Assembly (NCBI GenBank): GCA_015179025.1
Contig: WHUX01000531.1
Span: forward strand, 1 to 20,624
Reading direction: 5' to 3'
Source: Terfezia claveryi
Lineage: Eukaryota; Ascomycota; Pezizomycetes; Pezizales; Pezizaceae
DNA: 20,624 bases
Below the pieces are notes generated by a model. That model searched no databases, had not been told where the DNA came from, and saw only the letters and a list, made by a program, of their open reading frames with translations. Position numbers and translations under genes: made by a program. Below, one piece after another: positions 1 to 8,829 of this stretch (position 1 is the stretch's first letter; every line of letters begins with the position of its first letter).

Positions 1-1063
1 TGCTTTGCTACCTTGCCTGCACGGAAGCGTAAGAATACATCCTTGGTTTCATGGAAGACACACAGATATTTCTCTAAATATGAAATCGTCTCATCCGTGT
101 GGCTGTCATACTGAGTCATAAGGTAGAAGTCAGTAATGCTACGCACACAGCGAATTGCTCTATTAAACTCCTGTATTTGAGCTCCAGTTGGACGTGCCTG
201 GTCCGTATTGCGACGTAATGCAGCAACGAATGTTCCCAGGATGATTTGCTGAAGTTCCGCATCTCTTTTCCCGACCACTGCGAAATTACACGATATGCCT
301 TCGAAGGAACAGAAAAGCCAGAATAGGGGGTAACCGATGCCAGACATAGTCAAATGCAATAATTCGGTTATGGTATGTTCCAGAAAACCTTGAATCCACC
401 TCATCAGATGCTCAAATACTCCAAGAGGACATTGTGCAAAATATCCGCTCGAACTAGGTCTGGTGGGTTCAGGTTAGGGATTGACCACAAAGCGTTTTTG
501 ATGTTTTTCACGCCATTAGCATTCAAACTCTCCATGTCGGATTTGTTGTAGGCTAGAATATAATCCTGATGTGAGCGTGTCAGATAACTGGTCTCTGAAT
601 ATTCACCGAGCTTCTCTGTCGGTATTATGCAAGTGGGACAGCGGTTGCTAGTAATTCCATGGAGAGTAGCATTTTCCATATGGTCAGCAAGCCAACAAAA
701 CAGCTTGGGGAAGCATAACCGAATATTGCCATCAGCACAAATCATTTCGTAGCCTTTCTGGCATGCTGTATCGGCTAGTGGCTTGAGCAACTGTGTTAAA
801 ACATCATGTGTAGTCTGCAAGGCCTGAATTTCCTGCATATCAGGAGAATACCCAGGAATCTTCTTAACTCGTTTGGGGCCAATGGGTAAGAATGCAATTG
901 GTATCCAAGAATGCATCGTAGGAGTATTTCGTATGGAGCTTCGAATATTCCCGATACTCATGTAAACAGGCCATAGTTTTTTGTCTCCGGAGAAATTTGT
1001 AAGGTGAGTTTGATCTGATGCAAGCAGGATGGGAACCAGTGTCCCTCTTTCCGGTAGCGAAAG

Positions 1064-1115
1064 CTGTTTTTATTTTTTAGTCCCAAATCCAACATGTCAC
1101 ATAGAAATTACATAC
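1064..1115 (-). other. Spliceosomal intron (52 nt) in the Plavaka transposase
   Basis: On the minus strand the exon ends ...WWEDAQ and the intron opens with GTATGT. It ends in an A-rich tract and ACAG, then the exon resumes LSLPERGTLVPILLASDQ in the same reading phase. The exact restoration of a family-typical sequence across the junction is the evidence. Confidence 0.8.
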
Positions 1116-1923
1116 CTGTGCATCCTCCCACCATGTCCCTGTATTCATCTCACTATATATGCGGTTTCCTTGCTTGTCATATTCTCGCCGTGGTCCCCAT
1201 ACCATATCCGCTACATATACCTTCTACCTTAGAAGGTACTTTACTGCGGAGATAATATTGCGATAACGAAACTGCACTCCTTTGAGCAAGGGATAGTCTA
1301 CTTTCCCTGAATACCAACAAGGTTCATCTGCTACCTTATCGACAAGCTTGTACATTGTGTGAGCTGACTGGAATTGGACCTGGTGAGTTGGATTGAGGGC
1401 TTGCAAGATTCCATTCTTGAAGAACTGGTCAATTTTTTTCTCCGATGCATGTACAGCATTAAAAAAGCGGGCAAGTCGATAGTCAACTGGATGGCGGAAT
1501 GGAGAATATAAATTGAATTCTAGATCTTGCTCGGGAAAAAAGTGTTCTCGTATTGGAGTACCGGCTACTGGCTGAGTGATTATATTCAGTGCTTCTGATT
1601 GCTGGCTTTCTCCGTCGGATTCTGCGGATTCTGCATCACTGCAATAGTTCCTAACTTCTTGTCAGAGCCTTCACTCTCTCCCTCTCGGTCAGAGCAATCA
1701 TTGCTTGTTAAAAAGATCTCCCCGATGTTGGCGATCTCAAGTTCGGCAGAAGAGGAACTTGTGTGGCTAATGTCAGACAACCGACGCTTTCGAGACTTGA
1801 ACAACTTTTCCTCTGGATGAATCTTCGCCAGATGATTCGCATATGCTCCTGGTGAAGCATAGAGTTGTGGGCACCAGTGGCACCATGTTTTATGCAGTTC
1901 ATCGTGTTTCTTCGTATATGTTA

Positions 1924-2024
1924 CGAGACGTTGGAGCGGCAACGTTAGGAGGCGACGTTGGAGCGCGATTTGGAGCGTTGGAGAGGCGACTTTGAGCATT
2001 GGAGAGGCGACTTTGAGCGTTGGA
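1924..2024. repeat. Short GC-rich repeats at the 5' side of the Plavaka gene, with a 21-bp unit twice
   Basis: Variants of ttggagcg/ttggagaggcgactttgag recur, with an exact-length 21-bp unit at 1978-1998 and 1999-2019. The unit is in frame (7 codons) in one minus-strand reading. It may be subterminal transposon repeats or a low-complexity N-terminus; the sequence does not decide. Confidence 0.7.
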
Positions 2025-2099
2025 GATATTAAAAAACGCGTTCAAACGCTCTCTCTTACACCACAAATCACATACACATACATTATTCATTCCTAATTA

Positions 2100-2414
2100 C
2101 ATTCCACTACATGTCAAATCATGTGCTTCATACTTACATAGATTAAGTATTTCCATATGCTTTTCACATGCATAACTCTATTATTAGTCATGTTATTCAC
2201 GCTCTAATAACTCTGTTTTAGCTCTATTCACATGCTTACAACACATGTTAAACCATATTCTGAGTTATACTTCTGTTAAACTTTATTGTTATAAACTCAA
2301 ATATGTTGAGTATGTTGTAATCATGTTGAACGCATTTAGCACGCTCTGGCTTATGCTATAGCTTGCTGGAATCGTGTATATATAGGAGGGGAATTCCCTT
2401 CCTTCAGAGATTAT
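2100..2414 (+). promoter_or_regulatory. AT-rich promoter region with TATATATA at 2377-2384
   Basis: No gene is seen between 2100 and 2414. The stretch is AT-rich with recurring cacatg/catgtta words. It ends in GTGTATATATAGGAGG, a strong TATA-type element. Transcription would be expected to begin about 30 bp downstream, near the start of the repeat-filled leader. The nearest plus-strand gene begins at 3485, implying a leader of about 1.1 kb or spliced leader exons. A solo LTR is an alternative reading. Confidence 0.5.
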
Positions 2415-2486
2415 CAGTTCACATCAGTTCACATCAGTTCACATCAGTTCACATCAGTTCACATCAGTTCACATCAGTTCACATCA
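2415..2486. repeat. 10-bp tandem repeat (cagttcacat), about 7 copies
   Basis: Seven consecutive cagttcacat units are visible. A four-unit version recurs at 2588-2627 because it lies inside the 141-bp duplication. Confidence 0.97.
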
Positions 2487-2728
2487 ATCTCATTCACTCA
2501 TACATTCCACTATATATTCTCCTATACATTCTACATTTCTAGTGCACGCTCTACAGCGTTCTCTTCAGGATCCACTACGTCCTCTACGTTCACATCAGTT
2601 CACATCAGTTCACATCAGTTCACATCAATCTCATTCACTCATACATTCCACTATATATTCTCCTATACATTCTACATTTCTAGTGCACGCTCTACAGCGT
2701 TCTCTTCAGGATCCACTACGTCCTCTAC
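2447..2728. repeat. Exact 141-bp tandem duplication
   Basis: Positions 2447-2587 and 2588-2728 read identically: four gttcacatca units followed by the segment from atctcattcactcataca to tcctctac. No mismatch was seen between copies, so the duplication appears recent. It lies in the presumed transcribed leader downstream of the TATA element. Confidence 0.95.
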
Positions 2729-3094
2729 ATTCACCAGAACGTCCGCTACCAGCCTATTAGATCCGTTCCTAAGTTTCTCCTTTATTGGATACTTGGTTGA
2801 ATTACCGCTGCCTGTTAGATATAGTGTATATCTCATATACCTGTATCTCAACAGGTTATGAGCCCGGTCTGCTCTACCTCAACCACCATTACTGAACGCT
2901 TCTACAATGGCTTTACTACAATTAACAACACTTGGTTGAACTTCTATAGGTTCCCATTTTACCCTCTATTATCAATACTTGGTTGAACCGAGGCAACTTT
3001 GGGGCGTCTCGCATAAAACCTTAGGGGCCGAACGTAGGCTAGCGCCCTAGTTGAGTCATCAACTTAAGGCTACGTATTCTTTTTCCTTCCGCAG
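2729..3094 (+). other. Gene-free leader segment with acttggttga word three times
   Basis: No coding region is supported. The word acttggttga occurs at 2791, 2930 and 2977 in otherwise dissimilar sequence. Nothing else is recognised. Confidence 0.5.
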
Positions 3095-3290
3095 CTTCAC
3101 CCGCCTTCACCCGCCTTCACCCGTCTACCTTCACCCGTCTACCTTCAAAATCACCCGCCTTCACCCGTCTACCTTCACCCGTCTACCTTCACCCGTCTAC
3201 CTTCACCCGTCTACCTTCACCCCACCACCCCACCGCCCCACTGCCCCACCGCCCCACCGCCCCACCGCCCCACACCCCACCGCCCCACAC
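3095..3290. repeat. Pyrimidine-rich tandem repeats: ttcacccgtctacc then ccaccgcccca
   Basis: A 14-bp unit (ttcacccgtctacc, with shorter ttcacccgcc variants) repeats from 3095 to about 3220, then ccccaccgcccca units run to about 3290. The open frame across it is repetitive His/Pro/Thr sequence generated by the repeat and is not called as a gene. 3291-3484 holds only plain sequence leading to the next start codon. Confidence 0.93.
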
Positions 3291-3484
3291 TACCTCCAAC
3301 GCCAGCCTGCCCCTCTACGACCTGCCTCTACCCCCGAAATTCAACCAACCTCCTATTAAGGACTAAGACTAAGGCTGAACAAACTGGTAGAAGCTATACA
3401 TTTATTAAATTTCACAATCCTACGTCGCAATTACTGCCAACGGGAGCTATTGCAATTACTGCTGGCACGTGTATTTAAATCAAA

Positions 3485-4589
3485 ATGAATAGTGTTCGCT
3501 TGGTTCAACAGCTTAAGTCTACCCCTTTGGAGTATAAGGAATCAGACCGTTTGGATGGAGCATTCCATAAAAATCTCAAATTGGAAACTTATACTACTTC
3601 TACCTCACATACTTCTACCTCACCTGGCCCTTCTGGCCCTCCTGGCGTCCCTTCTCGCATCCCTTCTCCTGGCGTCCCTGGCGTCCCTTCTCCTGGCGTC
3701 CCTTCTCCTGGCGTCCCTTCTCCTGGCGTCTCCTGGCGTCTCCTGGCGTCCCTTCCTTTATTAAGCTTAATACTCCGTTGACTTCTGTCTCGACTGCTAC
3801 TTCTATTGCACAAAATTACCCTTTGGTTGTTGATAGTAAGAAGATTTCAGTTGATGATAAGATGATTATGGTATATTGGCGGAAAGCATTGGAGATTCCA
3901 TTTGGAAAAATACAGGCTGAACAGATGAGAACGGCAGTAGAGGAAGCAATTGCGGATTTGGCTATCGTGTTTCCACCACCAAGGCCTAAAGTTTCGGATG
4001 TCCGTCACCAACATTTTGAAGAAGCTTTAGAGAAGTATGGTTCAGGCAATTGTGGTGTCTATCATTTTGCCAGATGGGTGGCTATTGGGCAAAGAGGGGT
4101 CAAAGATCCTGTTCTCTCTCGAGATTTAATATCAAGTGGAGCACATCATAATGGTGCCTACATGTTTTATAGAAAGATTGCACCATTGATACAGTCTGTT
4201 TCTTTGTTATTTCAAGCTGTTGATCCAGTAATGCATTTACATTACTTGCAACAATATAGGTACGTTTGTTGGGATCTTCTTCGTGAAGCAGAGCATGCTT
4301 TCAAGGTATTGTTTTGATTAGGAACCTTGCAGCAGAGCCTCATAAAGATAAGTCTGATTATAAGGATGGATGGGTGGTTATGTGTTGTTGGGGAAAGTTT
4401 ACCGGAGGTGAGCTTGTTATTCCTGCTCTTCAACAAAGGTTTGAATTTCAACCTGGAGATGTTATTATTTTCCATTCATGTTTGTTAGAACATTATGTCA
4501 TGCCTTTCATTGGTGAACGAAGTACTGTTATCTTTTTTAGTCAACATGATGTAATGGGGAACTTTGAGCCAGAGGATGATATTGCATAG
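3485..4589 (+). CDS. TET/JBP-like 2OG-Fe(II) dioxygenase, one intron; N-terminal frame broken in a repeat
   Basis: Removing the intron at 4260-4321 joins ...YLQQYR to NLAAEPHKDKSD in phase. The product shows a double-stranded beta-helix dioxygenase core. The iron ligands are HxD (His codon 4341, Asp codon 4347) and a distal His in LEHYV (4491-4493). The 2-oxoglutarate Arg is nine residues on, in GERSTVIFF (4518-4520). The block CCWGKFTGGELVIPAL and QPGDVIIF resembles fungal TET/JBP proteins, which oxidise 5-methyl bases in DNA. The upstream helical part has CGVYHFARW. The ATG at 3485 opens in frame 2, whereas the catalytic frame is frame 1; they meet within the minisatellite at 3625-3753, so the upstream reading is out of phase. 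An internal ATG at 3862 gives an uninterrupted 221-aa product that keeps all the core residues. Function is inferred from family motifs; another 2OG oxygenase subfamily is possible. Confidence 0.72.
3625..3753. repeat. Intragenic minisatellite, mixed 15-bp and 10-bp units
   Basis: Units of cttctcctggcgtcc (15 bp, frame-neutral, coding PGVPS in the ATG frame) give way to three tcctggcgtc units (10 bp, frame-shifting) at 3721-3750. The repeat sits between the putative N-terminus and the dioxygenase core. Confidence 0.95.
4260..4321 (+). other. Spliceosomal intron (62 nt) in the dioxygenase gene
   Basis: The exon ends in ATAG and the intron begins GTACGT and ends TTTTGATTAG. The split Arg codon (ag/g) and the continuous dioxygenase sequence across the junction support it. 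Unspliced reading hits a stop at 4315-4317. Confidence 0.85.
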
Positions 4590-4677
4590 CTTTTGTATGT
4601 TACGGAAAGGGTACTCGAGGAAATGAAATCCTCGAGTCGACCAACTTCACCGGGACCAACTTCACCGGTATCCGGAT

Positions 4678-4747
4678 ATCCAGATTTGATTAAATATCCG
4701 GATTTGATTAATATGCCAGGAAGGGATTTGATTAATATGCCAGGAAG
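4678..4747. repeat. Short direct repeats of ggatttgattaatatgccag
   Basis: Two near-exact copies of gatttgattaatatgccaggaa, preceded by two related gatttgatta words, lie just 3' of the dioxygenase stop codon, probably in its 3' UTR. 4750-4955 shows no recognisable feature. Confidence 0.85.
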
Positions 4748-4955
4748 TCTCCTCGTTGTAGCAGCTGTTATTAAGGCAGAAGGTTGGTATACTAAGTATT
4801 AAATTCCTTATCATTAATTATATTTATATAGATAATAGATATAACTAACAAATATCTTAGGCTAAAGTTTGCTGCTGCCGCTGCCTATATGGTATGTAGG
4901 TTGGTTAGCATCTATAGTAACTAAGGAATGAGGGAGTGAGGTACTTACTTTTATA

Positions 4956-5960
4956 GCCAGCCCTCCCAGCCAGCTCTCCCAGCCAGCCCTCCCCGCCAGC
5001 AGCCCTCATACAAAAGAAAACTCATACAAAAGAAAACTCATACAAAAGAAAACACATACAAAACCCCGCCCTCCCCGCCCTGCCAGCAGCCCTCCCTGCC
5101 AGCAGCCCTCCCTGCCAGCAGCCCTCCCTGCCAGCAGCCCTCCCTGCCAGCCCTCCCTGCCAGCAGCCCTCCCTGCCAGCCCTCTCTGCCAGCAGCCCTC
5201 CTGCCAGCAGCCCTCCCTGCCAGCCGCCCTCATACAAAAGAAAACACATACAAAAGAAAACAACCCTCCTCCCCTTCCCCCCCTTCCCCCCTTCCAACAA
5301 CCCTCCTCCCCTTCCCCCCCTTCCCCCCTTCCCCCCACCACTGCTAGCCCCCCACCCTGCCAGCCCTCATACAACCAGTCCGCCCCCACTAGCCCTCCCC
5401 ACCAGCCCACCAGCTCTCCCGCCAACTCTCCAGCTCTCCTACCAGCTCTCCCACCAGCTCTCCTACCAGCGCTAGCTCTCCCACCAGTGCCAGCTCTCCC
5501 ACTAGCTCTCCCACCAGCTCTCCCACCAGCTCTCCCACCAGCCCTCATACAACAAGTCCACCCCCACTAGCCCTGCCAGCTCTTCCGCTCTGCCAGCTCT
5601 TCCACTACCCACTAGCCCTCCCCACCCACTAGCCCTCCCCACCAGCTCTCCCGCCAACTCTCCAACCAGCGCCAACTCTCCAACCAGCACCAGCTCTCCC
5701 ACTAGCACCAGCTCTCCCACCAGCGCCAGCTCTCCCACCAGCTCTCCTACCAGCTCTCCCACCAGCTCTCCCACCAGCTCTCCCACCAGCTCTCCCACCA
5801 GCCCTCATACAACAAGTCCACCCCCACTAGCCCTCCCCCTGCTCCGCTCTGCCAGCTCTTCCGCTCTGAAAAAAATAAAAGAAAACACCCCCCCCCTCCC
5901 CTCCTGCAGCTCTTCCACCGCCAGCTCTTCTACCATCTCTTCTACTAGCTCTCCCGCCAG
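4956..5960. repeat. One-kilobase minisatellite block (ccctccctgccagcag; ctctcccaccag; catacaaaagaaaa)
   Basis: Three repeat types are interleaved. A 16-bp unit, ccctccctgccagcag, fills about 5060-5230. A 12-bp unit, ctctcccaccag, dominates about 5395-5535 and 5640-5800. The word catacaaaagaaaac occurs at about 5008-5060 and 5229-5262. A longer module beginning cctcatacaac and containing cccccactagccct recurs near 5352, 5543 and 5805. Minus-strand open frames here are Gly/Arg/Ala or Leu/Val/Gly/Glu periodic sequence produced by the units, so no gene is called. Confidence 0.93.
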
Positions 5961-6007
5961 TGCTCTTGAGGACCCTCCCATTTAGTCTGGTTGCCTCCCA
6001 TTATACT

Positions 6008-6547
6008 CTACCACTGCAAATTAAACTCCTCCCACGAACACTGGTACTCCGAATCAGGTTCCGAATCAGGTATTGTGGAAAGCTCCACATCAGACAAATC
6101 AAAGTGGTCCATAGACCCCAAATCAGAGTCGACCCAACTATCAGCCCACCTAACCTTTTTCTGAATTGGCTGACTCAGATAGACCAGTTGTGGTGCTTGC
6201 CTTGCGGCTGGAAAATGCACCAATTGGTCATCGCAATATTGCGAGACCCGTTCCTTGATCCTCACCCTCAGACCTTCACAACTTGGATTTACTTGTTCCC
6301 AACGAAATCGATGATCTAGTTCTGCCAGCAGTTGACAATCTACTGATCTCTGTATTAGATCGACTCGGATAGGGGTAGTGGTGGTAGTGGGGGTAGTGGT
6401 GGTAGTGGGGGTAGTGGTGGTAGTGGTAGTGGTGGTAGTGGTGGTAGTGGTGGTGGTGGGATTGGTAGGATTGGTGCGGGTTGTGATGGTACTAACCACG
6501 TGAGTGGTCAATAAGGCAAGAAGAATTGCAATGATACAGAAGTACAT
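6008..6547 (-). CDS. Candidate secreted Thr-rich protein with four cysteines (179 aa)
   Basis: An intact intronless frame reads on the minus strand. Residues 1-19 (MYFCIIAILLALLTTHVVS) look like a cleavable signal peptide, with a hydrophobic core and small residues at the end. Residues 20-59 are almost all Thr with spaced Pro (16 Thr, then two blocks of five), which would suit O-mannosylation. The rest, 60-179, is not repetitive, is acidic towards the end (DSEPDSEYQCSWEEF), and carries cysteines at 71, 90, 105 and 170. I recognise no domain. Small secreted effector-like or cell-wall protein is the inference. The Thr tract comes from a ggtagt-type microsatellite, so a chance frame with a signal-like start is the main alternative. 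Upstream, a repeat array and an AT-rich TATAATATA-like stretch (minus strand, about 6722-6735) could be its promoter. Confidence 0.5.
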   Translation of the reverse strand: MYFCIIAILLALLTTHVVSTITTRTNPTNPTTTTTTTTTTTTTTTTPTTTTTPTTTTTPIRVDLIQRSVDCQLLAELDHRFRWEQVNPSCEGLRVRIKERVSQYCDDQLVHFPAARQAPQLVYLSQPIQKKVRWADSWVDSDLGSMDHFDLSDVELSTIPDSEPDSEYQCSWEEFNLQW

Positions 6548-6570
6548 GTTTTACGGTATGGTATGGTACC

Positions 6571-6696
6571 GCGTATTGAGTGTCGCGTATTGAGTGTGGC
6601 GTATTGAGTGTGGCGTATTGAGGCGGTATTGAGGTATTGAGGTATTGAGGTATTGAGGTATTGCAGTATTGCAGTATTGCAGTATTGCAGTATTAG
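6571..6696. repeat. Evolving microsatellite: gcgtattgagtgtg, then aggtattg, then cagtattg
   Basis: A roughly 14-bp unit (three copies) degrades into an 8-bp unit aggtattg and then cagtattg, each repeated about four times. The array lies 24 bp upstream of the secreted-protein start codon. Confidence 0.95.
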
Positions 6697-7096
6697 AGGA
6701 TGTTAAAGTATAGAGGATGTTGTATATTATAGTATAGAGGATGTTGTGTTATAGGGGTAGCATGTTGCAATACCAACACTACTACTAAAGCTAATGCAAG
6801 ACTCTTATGCAGGGGGAGGTATCAAATTCATTGCCATCTACAGCAATTGACGGCTCGGATGGGATAGTCTAGCCCATAAGAGTTGGTTTAGCTAGTGCTA
6901 TGTATCAGTAGAACTTGCGCCTAATTCATCTATCCATCTCGAGCATCCAAAGCCGAGCAGAGTCCGGTAACTCTCTAGCTCTGTGCTGTCTCTAGCTCTG
7001 TGCTGTCGAAACATTCTAGAACATCTGAAATGATATTCCGACTGCCATAGTCAGAACACCTATTTTAAGATCCGTCTCGAAAATGCCAACGTTGTT
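6697..7096. other. Gene-free interval with a 17-bp direct repeat
   Basis: No coding region is supported. ctctagctctgtgctgt occurs twice in tandem near 6973-7006. Nothing else is recognised. Confidence 0.5.
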
Positions 7097-7300
7097 GAAA
7101 ATGCTGACATTGTTCTCACCCAATCTAGCCTTGTCTCAAAGTTCCCAATGAACATACGTTCCACTCAAGCTTAGTTCTGCAGAAACATTCTAGGTGCAGA
7201 AAATGCTGACATTGTTCTCACCCAATCTAGCCTTGTCTCAAAGTTCCCAATGAACATACGTTCCACTCAAGCTTAGTTCTGCAGAAACATTCTAGGTGCA
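7097..7300. repeat. Exact 102-bp tandem duplication
   Basis: 7097-7198 and 7199-7300 read identically, from gaaaatgctgacattg to aaacattctaggtgca. The word aaacattcta also appears once at about 7009, before the duplication. The duplication lies about 380 bp upstream of the 382-aa gene and could be part of its control region. Confidence 0.97.
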
Positions 7301-7680
7301 GTAGAAACAATGTCGTGGGATCCAGATTCTGACTGTGTTGTCGGATTTCCACTGTAGTGTATTTCCAGATTCATCCACAAATTCCTAATCATGGTCAAGG
7401 AATCATGGCCGCATGTTCCAGTACTGGTCAAGAAGTCATGGCTAAAACCATGAACTAGATAAATACCCCCATAGATCCGTATTTCACAGATCAGAGCAAA
7501 AGACAGTTACAACGCACCTATACCGTATATTACTAACATTCCAACGTTGGTTGTCTGCTAACCTATACCGTATATCACCAATATTCATATATCTCAAGGT
7601 TACTTCATTGGGTAAGTGACTATTCACTTTGTCAGTATCATCAGTTAGCGTTAGCTTACATCCGGCGCAGAGCATCCGAT
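7301..7680 (+). promoter_or_regulatory. Presumed promoter and leader of the 382-aa gene
   Basis: No gene is seen. A TATA-like agataaatac lies at about 7458-7467. The word acctataccgtatat is repeated at about 7517 and 7560, around a palindromic ccaacgttgg. Assignment as a promoter rests on position. Confidence 0.35.
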
Positions 7681-8829
7681 ATGCCATCAGCAAAAGAAGA
7701 GGTTGGCAGATCTAAAGCCATCTTGGGCTGGGGCGATAATGATTCAAGGTATTCTCAGTGGAGGGGAGGCATCAAAGCGTGGGCGAGGACAAATCGTGTG
7801 GTTGGCAAGCGGCAGGCTGGAACTGCCCTATGGAAGACATTTAGAGACTATGCATTGGCAGAGGCGGGACTTCCCGCATCAGGAAAAAGACTTCTTCAGA
7901 ACGGTGCAGCAGCAATCAAGAAAGAAGCTGAAAAGGCACTGGACAAGCTTCTCCAGGATACTTTGAAGAAGTCACGAGATACAGAACGCGCCCACGCTCT
8001 ATCACAAGTAGTAAGCCTTGCCTCCGATACTCCAGATATTCAGTATACTCCCAACGACAACGCCGTCACATCAGGTCGGAATACTGACAATGAAAGCGGA
8101 AACCGGGGTTTCCGGAAATCTGTGCGTATTTTCCTCGTTGACCCTGGTCGGGAGGATGAGGTCAGGGTTACACCTGGAGGTGCATACAAGTGGGATGGCT
8201 GCCCCAGCCACTGCGTTGCTATCATGCAAGTGGCTTCCCTTTTAGAGGTAGTAGATAAGGTGCGAGACAAAATCCCGGTGGGGCGAACGGTAAGGGCAAT
8301 ATTTGGTGCCCTCGAAAATCCCAGACTGCCTAATACAATTCCAGATGCAACGCGCCTGCAATCTGACGAAGAAGTAGAGGCATTTTTTGACCTCACTAAT
8401 GCACAGCCGATAAGACTACAGGTAGTCCTACTCCGGGATCCTGTTGCCGTACCTTCCAAGGCGGATTCTCCCCCACCAGATGACGGAGCATATTTCCCGG
8501 GGGACTTTTTGGATGCCGCTGAGCAGTACAATGACCCAGGGGAGGATTCTGACACCTTATGTCGGAATCTCGCCGGCTACTCTAAGAGAACAATGCCGAG
8601 GAAGGATGAAGCATTTGAGGACAGGAAAATGGCTGCTAGACGACGCCTGAGGAAGGTCAGGGACGAGGGCCTGGACCCCGTAAAGGCCAAACATCGGGAG
8701 AAGTTCCCCGATTTAGATATATATGATTCAGAGGATGACGAGTGGGAGTACATAGCAGCTCTCAACCCACAACCGGCAAATGGACGCGAGATGATAGAGG
8801 CTCGTGCTGCTGGGCTGGGGGTGGCCTAG
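7681..8829 (+). CDS. Unrecognised 382-aa protein, intact and intronless
   Basis: This is the longest clean open frame not made of repeats, with mixed, non-periodic composition. Residues 1-100 are basic and rich in Trp/Arg/Lys ([37 protein letters not shown]), suggesting helices. Residues 145-253 look like a folded alpha/beta domain. It opens with [10 protein letters not shown], has [18 protein letters not shown], and ends with the strand-like [11 protein letters not shown]. The pattern loosely suggests a ubiquitin-like or PB1-like fold, which is a guess. Residues 260-300 are Pro/Asp-rich. Residues 300-355 are highly charged ([28 protein letters not shown]). I do not recognise the family. In another frame, 8810-8940 stays open after the stop with coding-like sequence (YDAVMDGMREHNPGVRQ), so a slip in the ggggg run near 8815 may have truncated the C-terminus. 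It precedes the DUF6532-like gene on the same strand. Confidence 0.75.
   Translation: MPSAKEEVGRSKAILGWGDNDSRYSQWRGGIKAWARTNRVVGKRQAGTALWKTFRDYALAEAGLPASGKRLLQNGAAAIKKEAEKALDKLLQDTLKKSRDTERAHALSQVVSLASDTPDIQYTPNDNAVTSGRNTDNESGNRGFRKSVRIFLVDPGREDEVRVTPGGAYKWDGCPSHCVAIMQVASLLEVVDKVRDKIPVGRTVRAIFGALENPRLPNTIPDATRLQSDEEVEAFFDLTNAQPIRLQVVLLRDPVAVPSKADSPPPDDGAYFPGDFLDAAEQYNDPGEDSDTLCRNLAGYSKRTMPRKDEAFEDRKMAARRRLRKVRDEGLDPVKAKHREKFPDLDIYDSEDDEWEYIAALNPQPANGREMIEARAAGLGVA

Larger units (their letters stand above)
1..2090 (-). pseudogene. Plavaka-type DNA transposase, N-terminal to middle part, decayed; continues past the left edge
   Basis: Read on the minus strand, this encodes a fungal Plavaka (CACTA-related) transposase. 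A C2H2 finger (WCHWCPQLYASPGAYANH, then HP) lies near 1850-1890. It is followed by an acidic linker, the block YSPFRHPVDYRLARFFNAV, then PCWYSGKVDYPLLKGVQFRY (about 1260-1320). After an intron at 1064-1115 come LASDQTHLTNFSGDKKLWPV and ADGNIRLCFPKLFCWLADH with NRCPTC (about 640-760), and ADILHNVLL (about 425-450). The downstream frame continues as HLMRWIQGFLEHT to the window edge. Defects are a TAG at 1224-1226 (probably CAG originally), a frameshift near 415-422 that breaks the LLG-FEHLM junction, and another near 1636-1665 after the acidic linker. The start is uncertain; Met codons at 2090 or 1999 are possible but lie in a repeat. Family assignment is from remembered motifs. The catalytic C-terminal part is outside the window. 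Confidence 0.82.

Noticed and set aside
3051..3359. Plus-strand His/Pro/Thr-rich open frame
   Set aside because: It is almost entirely the 14-bp pyrimidine repeat and lies in a probable leader.
5006..5798. Minus-strand Gly/Arg-rich and Leu/Val/Gly/Glu-rich open frames
   Set aside because: The periodic translation of 12- and 16-bp minisatellite units, with no non-repetitive domain or recognisable start context.
7484..7693. Small minus-strand frame overlapping the 382-aa gene start
   Set aside because: It lies in the leader, contains the translated acctataccgtatat repeat, and shows no conserved feature.
8040..8765. Minus-strand frames opposite the 382-aa gene
   Set aside because: They are shadows of the plus-strand frame, with Ser/Arg-rich composition typical of antisense reading.
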